A stretch of 11,994 nt of DNA, taken from Bacteroidia bacterium (GTDB taxonomy: Bacteria > Bacteroidota > Bacteroidia > Bacteroidales > CAJPTX01). The notes under the pieces were generated by a model. It was not told the origin of the DNA and made no database searches. It saw nothing but the letters and a program-made list of their open reading frames with translations. Location: NCBI GenBank assembly GCA_905373665.1, contig CAJPTV010000073.1, forward strand, positions 1 to 11,994. The letters are read 5' to 3'. A program made the position numbers and the translations under genes. The first letter of the stretch is position 1. Every line of letters starts with the position of its first letter. This document shows, piece after piece, positions 7,247 through 11,994 of the stretch.

Positions 7247-7259
7247 AAAGGTCACCTTT
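7247..7259. promoter_or_regulatory. 13-bp palindrome just upstream of the repeat-protein promoter
   Basis: AAAGGTCACCTTT is perfectly palindromic around its central base and ends 10 bases before the predicted -33 element. Its place fits an activator site. As RNA it could form a small AAAGG-TCA-CCTTT hairpin at the end of the priA transcript, but no T-tract follows. A second imperfect inverted repeat, CGAAGC/GCTTCG (7189-7194 and 7216-7221), lies directly after priA. Function is inferred only. Confidence 0.35.
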
Positions 7260-7269
7260 CGGAAAATAG

Positions 7270-7300
7270 TTGTAACTTGCGGCTGGTGATCGTACCTTTG
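7270..7300 (+). promoter_or_regulatory. Bacteroidota-type promoter for the T9SS repeat protein
   Basis: A -33 TTG (7270-7272) and a -7 box TACCTTTG (7293-7300, matching TAnnTTTG) are separated by 20 bases, the spacing expected for the Bacteroidota primary sigma factor. The start of transcription would be near 7305-7308, leaving a leader of about 20 bases before ATG 7327. The next gene therefore probably has its own transcription unit, separate from priA. Confidence 0.6.
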
Positions 7301-7326
7301 GTTCAATCATAAATGAGTGTGATACA

Positions 7327-10300
7327 ATGAGATTACAGTTATTAAAGACACTATTTCTGCTCCCCCTCCTCGGGTTGGCATTTGCTGCCGCTGGGGAAAA
7401 GAGGGAATTATCGTGGACTAATCCGACCGATAATAGCTACAAGATTGTAAAGGTGAAGACTGGGGCTGCGGCGACTACGTTTGCAACAGCTACAGAAGAG
7501 TTTACCACTTCGCCAGCGCAGGTGGAAGCTAATCACAACGTATTTGTGGTGGTGAAGGTTGAGGCTGCTGGGAAGGAAATCCAGTCGGTGACTGTGATAG
7601 GGGCTAACCCACAGGAGGAGGCTGAGTCAACCCTTAGCGCTGGGGAAAAGCTCTACAAGTTTACCATGCCTGATGCTAATGCGGCAATAACGGTGGCATT
7701 GCAGAATAAAAAGCATGCGTTGACGTGGACAGATCCTGCTGATAATAGCTACAAGATTGTAAAAGTGAAGAAGGGGGATACATTTGCAGCTGCTACGGAT
7801 TTGGCTTCTTCGGCGCAGGTGGAGTATTCTCAAAATATCTTTGTAGTGGTGAAGGTTGAGGCTGCTGGGAAGGAAATTCAATCGGTGACTGTGGCAGGGG
7901 CTACGCCACAGGAGGTTGCTGAGTCAACTCTCGCTGAAGGGGAGAAGCTCTACAAGTTTACCATGCCTGATGCTGATGCGACAATAACGGTTGCATTACA
8001 GAATAAAAAGTATGCGTTGACGTGGACAGATCCTACCGATAATAGCTACAAGATTGTAAAAGTGAAGACTGGCGATGCGGCGGCGACGTTTACAACAGCT
8101 ACAGAAGAGTTTACCACTTCGCCAGCGCGTGTGGAAGCTAATCACAAGGTATTTGTGGTAGTGAAGCCAGCGGTTGGAAAAAAAGTACAGTCGATGGCTG
8201 TGACAGGGGCTATGCCAGCAAAGGTTGAGGGTGAGACCCTCGGCGAGGGAGAGGAGCTCTGGAAGTTTGATATGCCTGCAGCCGCTGCGGAAGTAAAGGT
8301 TACTACAGAGAATAAGAAGTTTAAGTTGACGTGGACAGCACCGACATGGCAAGGTATGCAGGCGGGCGACCTCTCCATGGAGGTTAAAGCTAAGGGCAGT
8401 GCTGTTAGTACGGGTGCAGAGTTGGAAATGGGGGATCCCATTACGCTCTTTGTTTCCTTAAAAGAGGGAGTCCGCAAGAAGATTGATGCGGTGACGCTCG
8501 CTGGTGAGAATATGGAGTGGGATGAGACGGCGAAGGTTTACAAGGGGACGATGCCTGCAAAGGATGCGTCGTTGGATGTTGTGGTTAGAGATTTTGCCAA
8601 TAGTCTCGTAACCTTTGCCTCGGAGCCTAAGAAGTACACCATTTCAATGGTTGAGCCGCAAGTATCGACCGAGAGTGTGACGGTGCTAGAGGGGACAAAG
8701 GTTGCGATGAAGATCGAGCGTGCGCCGTCAATCAAGTTAGACAACCGACCGATTCGTAGGGTGATTGCTACGAAGGAGGGGGAAACTGGGGCAGGGGCTA
8801 TTATTGAGCTTTCGTTGGATAAAAATACGGGGCTCTATACTTTCGTAATGCCAGGTAAGGCGGTTGGGATTAGTGTAGAGATTTGCGAGATCCCGCGTTT
8901 GACTTTCCAGGGTAAAGAAAAAGAATATGACATAGTCCCTAGAGTCGGTAGTGGTGCGTATGCTCAAATTTTGAAGTCGGGAGAGACACTCCCGTATGGG
9001 ACAGATGTGAACCTCATTGTAGCGGTTAAGAAAGAGCTTACTGATGCTAAGAAGCAGGTGGTTGCTGTCTTCTTGAAGAAAACGCAAGGTGGTGAGGTGG
9101 TAGCAAGAGCAGCGCGTGGCAGTGAAAAAGATGAGTGGCGCTTCTCTATGCCGAATGAGGACGTGACCATAGAGGTTAAGGTAGGAGGTATCGATAAAAA
9201 GAAATTCACTTTTGCGAGTGTAGAGGGTAAATATAGTGTGGTCGCTAAGATTGGAAGTACGAAACTTACGAATCCTGCCGAAGTTCTTGTGGCACAGTAT
9301 GTCACTTTAACCATCACACAGTCTGAGCAGCTTCTGAATGCTGGGAAGCGTATCTCGAAGGTTATGGTCGGGGATGTTGTTGTTCGTAAGGAGAAGAGTG
9401 ATAACCTCTGGAGTTTTGGTATGCCAGAAGAGGATGCGGAGCTTAAGGTAGAGTATGAGGATATCAATTATCGTACTCTTGACTTCACGCACTCTACGGA
9501 TGATTATAAACTGCGTGTTGTTACGGGACCTTCGCCTCTTATTGATGTCGACCCAATTCTTAAGAAGGTCGAGCCTGGGCGTGAGGTTATTGTGGCCGTT
9601 AATATGACGGATGAGGCTAAGAAGGCTAAGAAGGTGACGCGCGAGGTGCAGGCTTTCATTGTTGAAGGGAGCAAAAAACGGGCTCTTTTTGTGACACGAG
9701 ATGAACTCACGAATACATGGTCGTTTAGAATGCCCGATGCTAATGTTGAGCTTGCGGTCTTGACCAGTGTATCGCGTCAGTTGCGTTTTACTAGCGTGGC
9801 AGATAAATATAATGTCTCTGTTACTTGTCGTGGCAAGGCTTTGAAAGGACCGTTTGTTGATGTCGCTGCGGGCGAGACGCTAGAATGGACTATAGAGCCA
9901 GATGGAAATGCTAAGAAGGCAGGGCGTACGGTAGTGAGTGTGAAGTTGGGGGATAAGGATGCTGTCTTGAAGAAGGGGAAGTGGGTGATAGAGATGCCCG
10001 ATGCTGACGCTAAGTTGGAAGTAACCCTCTCGGGGACAGAACCTACTAAGAAGTTGACTTTCGCTTCGGAGGCAGATCTTTACAGCGTTACTGCTAAAGT
10101 GAACGGAGCGGAGGTGACCTCTTCTGCAGATATACCTGTCGGTACGAAGGTGGAACTCACGGTTGTGCCAGTGGGGAAGGCGCTCGCTGCGGGACGTACG
10201 GTTTTGAATGTAACAGCAGGGGCGTTCGAGTTCGCGCGTACGGGTGATACGTGGTCTTTTGCGATGCCTGCACAGGATATTACTATCGCTGTGACTCTTT

Positions 10301-11103
10301 CGGAAGTGCCCACGCCGAAGGTAAACCTTACCGTAGTTAAGGGTGATGGCGTAGAGGGAACGGTGACCTATACAACAACTCCTGCTGTTTTGACGGGGTT
10401 GGAGCAAAAGAGTCATGTCACATTCCACGTAACGAAAGTCCCTGAGGGGAAGGTGCTGAAGATTGCAGGGGATGAGAAGATTGCTGGTGTGCGGATGGTA
10501 ACCCCTAATCAAGAGTATGTGGTTGCGCTGGGGACGGAGAATGGGGCGGTGACGCTCTCTTTGGAGAATGCTGCGACGATCAATGATCTCTTTAATATTA
10601 CCGTGGATGCCAGTGGGGCGGATGTCACAATGACAGCCGATGGGGCAACAACCGACGGTAAGAATGTGAAAAAGGATGCCGCGTTGGTATTTACTATCAA
10701 GCCGAAGGAGGGGATGAAGGTTGATGCCGTGACCTTTGACGGGCATCCATTGGCAGCAGACAAAGACGGAAAGTATGAAACCACGATGACGAACTATGAT
10801 GCAAAGCTCGTGGTAAAGACCTCTAAGGAGGAGAAGAAGAAGCCGAAGGCTGTGGAAGATATTTTCTTTGCTTCGGTACGTGTTGCGCCAAACCCATTCT
10901 CCAACGCATTGTTTGTTCAGGCAGAGAGTGGCGTAGCAGGAACCTATCAGCTCTTGAGTGTCGTTGGACAAGTCGTACGTGCAGGAGCTTGGAATGAAAC
11001 AGAGCTTCGCATTGCAACAGATGACCTACAACAGGGGATTTACCTCCTGCGTCTGACGACCGAGCGCGGTGCGGAGAAGGTCTTCCGAGTGTTGAAGCGT
11101 TAG
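7327..11103 (+). CDS. Large secreted repeat protein with T9SS C-terminal sorting domain
   Basis: The 1258-residue product starts with a signal peptide (MRLQLLKTLFLLPLLGLAFA, cut near residue 20-22). About twelve beta-rich repeats of 90-104 residues follow, beginning near residues 26, 130, 229, 332, 424, 522, 623, 714, 816, 905, 994 and 1084. Most open with (L/F)T(W/F)xxxxxxY and close with a W/Y-x-F-x-MP-D/A-x-(D/A) block then alternating hydrophobics, which resembles divergent InlB B-repeats. The last about 75 residues (1183-1258) are a type A T9SS sorting domain: VRVAPNPFSNAL (PNPF at 1188), a central VVGQVVRAG turn, LQQGIYLLRL, and the terminal KVFRVLKR. Such proteins cross the outer membrane by the Por system, lose the domain and are usually attached to A-LPS or released. 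No enzyme domain or catalytic motif is seen, so a structural, adhesive or binding role is likely but unproven. It has its own promoter and terminator. Repeats 1-3 are nearly identical at DNA level, repeats 4-12 are diverged. Confidence 0.88.
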   Translation: MRLQLLKTLFLLPLLGLAFAAAGEKRELSWTNPTDNSYKIVKVKTGAAATTFATATEEFTTSPAQVEANHNVFVVVKVEAAGKEIQSVTVIGANPQEEAESTLSAGEKLYKFTMPDANAAITVALQNKKHALTWTDPADNSYKIVKVKKGDTFAAATDLASSAQVEYSQNIFVVVKVEAAGKEIQSVTVAGATPQEVAESTLAEGEKLYKFTMPDADATITVALQNKKYALTWTDPTDNSYKIVKVKTGDAAATFTTATEEFTTSPARVEANHKVFVVVKPAVGKKVQSMAVTGAMPAKVEGETLGEGEELWKFDMPAAAAEVKVTTENKKFKLTWTAPTWQGMQAGDLSMEVKAKGSAVSTGAELEMGDPITLFVSLKEGVRKKIDAVTLAGENMEWDETAKVYKGTMPAKDASLDVVVRDFANSLVTFASEPKKYTISMVEPQVSTESVTVLEGTKVAMKIERAPSIKLDNRPIRRVIATKEGETGAGAIIELSLDKNTGLYTFVMPGKAVGISVEICEIPRLTFQGKEKEYDIVPRVGSGAYAQILKSGETLPYGTDVNLIVAVKKELTDAKKQVVAVFLKKTQGGEVVARAARGSEKDEWRFSMPNEDVTIEVKVGGIDKKKFTFASVEGKYSVVAKIGSTKLTNPAEVLVAQYVTLTITQSEQLLNAGKRISKVMVGDVVVRKEKSDNLWSFGMPEEDAELKVEYEDINYRTLDFTHSTDDYKLRVVTGPSPLIDVDPILKKVEPGREVIVAVNMTDEAKKAKKVTREVQAFIVEGSKKRALFVTRDELTNTWSFRMPDANVELAVLTSVSRQLRFTSVADKYNVSVTCRGKALKGPFVDVAAGETLEWTIEPDGNAKKAGRTVVSVKLGDKDAVLKKGKWVIEMPDADAKLEVTLSGTEPTKKLTFASEADLYSVTAKVNGAEVTSSADIPVGTKVELTVVPVGKALAAGRTVLNVTAGAFEFARTGDTWSFAMPAQDITIAVTLSEVPTPKVNLTVVKGDGVEGTVTYTTTPAVLTGLEQKSHVTFHVTKVPEGKVLKIAGDEKIAGVRMVTPNQEYVVALGTENGAVTLSLENAATINDLFNITVDASGADVTMTADGATTDGKNVKKDAALVFTIKPKEGMKVDAVTFDGHPLAADKDGKYETTMTNYDAKLVVKTSKEEKKKPKAVEDIFFASVRVAPNPFSNALFVQAESGVAGTYQLLSVVGQVVRAGAWNETELRIATDDLQQGIYLLRLTTERGAEKVFRVLKR
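7402..8319 (+). repeat. Three near-identical tandem coding repeats (about 0.3 kb each)
   Basis: Units run roughly 7402-7713, 7714-8010 and 8011-8319. The 20-mer aatagctacaagattgtaaa starts at 7432 and 8041 and is also present at 7744. Unit 1 and unit 3 share acagaagagtttaccacttc (7492 and 8101), which unit 2 lacks. Units 1 and 2 share gaggctgctgggaaggaaat (7561 and 7858), which unit 3 lacks. The pattern is that of recent tandem duplication followed by partial exchange between copies, and it keeps the reading frame. Confidence 0.85.
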
Positions 11104-11128
11104 AAGTCCGCGAATAGAATACAATAGT

Positions 11129-11160
11129 CCCCGTTGTGTAGAGACGCAACGGGGCTTTGT
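11129..11160 (+). terminator. Intrinsic terminator after the repeat-protein gene
   Basis: CCCCGTTGTGT (11129-11139) pairs with ACGCAACGGGG (11144-11154) over eleven positions, with one G-U wobble, around a four-base AGAG loop. CTTTGT follows. It sits 26 bases after the stop codon. The T-run is short, but the stem is strong. Confidence 0.8.
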
Positions 11161-11247
11161 GGCGTATGAGCGTGAGTGAAGAAAAGGAGTGTCCTGTCTG
11201 TCGTATATGAGGAGTGGGATAATTTCTTGGAAAAAGTAGGTCATGGA

Positions 11248-11994
11248 ATGATAGAGAGACTCTTTTTTTGTGGTAAGAAAGCGAAGAAACTGCCTGTTGG
11301 CGTCATTGGGGTGATATTTTTGTTACTCCTCTTAGTGTTAGCTCCTAACATCTATTTGCTGCATTACTATCGGTGGGAAGATGTGATACCGATGCTCGCC
11401 ATGGCTTTGGCTGTGCTGTTCCTTCCATCGTTGTTTTTACCCGTGCGTTATTGGTTATTGTTTGAGGGGCTTTTGTTATTGGCGCTTCCTTTTGAACTTA
11501 CGAGTTGGCTTTCTGTTGACACGCCGCTGAATTATGGAGTCTATTTGTCTACACGAGAAACCAGTAGTGCCGAAGCATGGGAGCAACTGCGAGAGTATGT
11601 GTTGCCTATTATCCTTTTGCTGCTTTATTGGTTGTGTTATTTCGTCTTGTTGTTTCGGTTCGTACCGCGCCGTATTTGGATCGCTAAAAAGGTGCGCTAT
11701 GGGCTCTTGGGAGGGGTCTTTATCCTCGTCTTTCTTGTCCCGATTTTTACGATGCCTAGTTATGATGGGCAATTGCAGAATTGGAAGTTCTTTTTCGAAG
11801 ATCGTTACCACCCTGCCATCAAGAGAGCATTTAACAATGTCTTTCCTTTCGATATACTGCGCTACACGATTTCTTATGAGAAGTCTGTTGAGCGGATGCG
11901 TGCTATTTATGCGAAGCGAAAAGAAATGAAGATCGATGTGAGTTACGCATTCGAGATAAGCATCGGGACAGAGAAACGCGTCAAATTGCACCCC
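11248..11994 (+). CDS. Probable phosphoethanolamine transferase, N-terminal membrane part (cut by window end)
   Basis: The frame gives 249 residues and is still open at the window edge. Five hydrophobic segments are visible, at about residues 15-38, 45-64, 67-88, 117-138 and 151-169. A loop with STRET (101-105) and EAWEQLREY lies between helices 3 and 4, and a cytoplasm-exterior stretch ending NNVFPFDILRYTISYEK leads toward the missing domain. This layout matches the N-terminal half of EptA-type lipid A phosphoethanolamine transferases, whose periplasmic sulfatase-fold catalytic domain follows. That domain, with its nucleophilic threonine and zinc ligands, is beyond the window, so the call rests on layout and loop pattern. 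Such enzymes add phosphoethanolamine to lipid A and can lower sensitivity to cationic peptides. ATG 11248 was chosen; an in-frame GTG at 11176 would add 24 residues. It follows the terminator at 11129-11160, so it should have its own promoter, but I see no good box. Confidence 0.6.
   Translation, partial: MIERLFFCGKKAKKLPVGVIGVIFLLLLLVLAPNIYLLHYYRWEDVIPMLAMALAVLFLPSLFLPVRYWLLFEGLLLLALPFELTSWLSVDTPLNYGVYLSTRETSSAEAWEQLREYVLPIILLLLYWLCYFVLLFRFVPRRIWIAKKVRYGLLGGVFILVFLVPIFTMPSYDGQLQNWKFFFEDRYHPAIKRAFNNVFPFDILRYTISYEKSVERMRAIYAKRKEMKIDVSYAFEISIGTEKRVKLHP

Noticed and set aside
7402..8319. CRISPR array or mobile-element repeats
   Set aside because: The units are about 300 bases, contiguous, in frame and encode protein repeats; there are no short direct repeats with unique spacers.
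9880..10971. Minus-strand open frame of 363 codons opposite the repeat protein
   Set aside because: It mirrors the third-base bias of the real gene, has low-complexity C/R/H content, and runs against clear repeats and the T9SS domain on the plus strand.
11476..11991. Minus-strand frame (171 codons) and the overlapping plus-strand frame 11534-11929
   Set aside because: Both overlap the frame from 11248 that shows five membrane segments and family-like loops; neither has domain features of its own.

Overview
The window looks like a chromosomal piece of a Bacteroidota bacterium, most likely Porphyromonas or a close relative. The support is: a large secreted repeat protein ending in a type IX secretion (T9SS) sorting domain; a secreted GH3 glycosidase joined to a beta-lactamase-fold domain, an architecture typical of this phylum; Bacteroidota-type promoter boxes (TAnnTTTG); and genes without Shine-Dalgarno sites. 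Every supportable gene reads on the + strand. The genus is an inference.

Region 1 (1-904) is accessory in character. It opens with the last 70 codons of an Abi-like protein (abortive-infection family, C-terminal GFPxNW motif). Then come about 690 bases without a convincing gene. These hold several inverted repeats, a degenerate 11-bp tandem repeat, GC-rich hairpins and a possible promoter.

Region 2 (905-7183) is a tight, probably co-transcribed cluster: a LytTR-type response regulator, a secreted two-domain protein (NagZ-like GH3 N-acetylglucosaminidase plus a serine beta-lactamase/AmiE-like domain), and PriA, the replication-restart helicase. The two-domain gene is split into two frames at a run of ten A residues just after the SVTK active-site motif of the second domain. 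One extra A, or a -1 slip, would restore a protein of about 1020 residues. This could be a loss-of-function mutation, a phase-variable or slippage site, or a base-calling error.

Region 3 (7184-11160) carries its own Bacteroidota promoter, a 1258-residue secreted protein and a strong intrinsic terminator. The protein has a signal peptide, about twelve InlB-B-like beta repeats and a T9SS C-terminal domain. The first three repeats are nearly identical at DNA level and form a mosaic, which points to recent duplication or recombination.

Region 4 (11248-11994, cut by the window) begins a membrane protein with about five predicted helices. It resembles the N-terminal half of a lipid A phosphoethanolamine transferase.

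Overall the window combines envelope biology (peptidoglycan fragment breakdown, a surface or secreted repeat protein, probable lipid A modification) with one housekeeping replication gene and the edge of a possible defence gene. No complete new system is evident. The best leads are the poly-A frameshift in the fused muropeptide hydrolase and the undescribed T9SS repeat protein.
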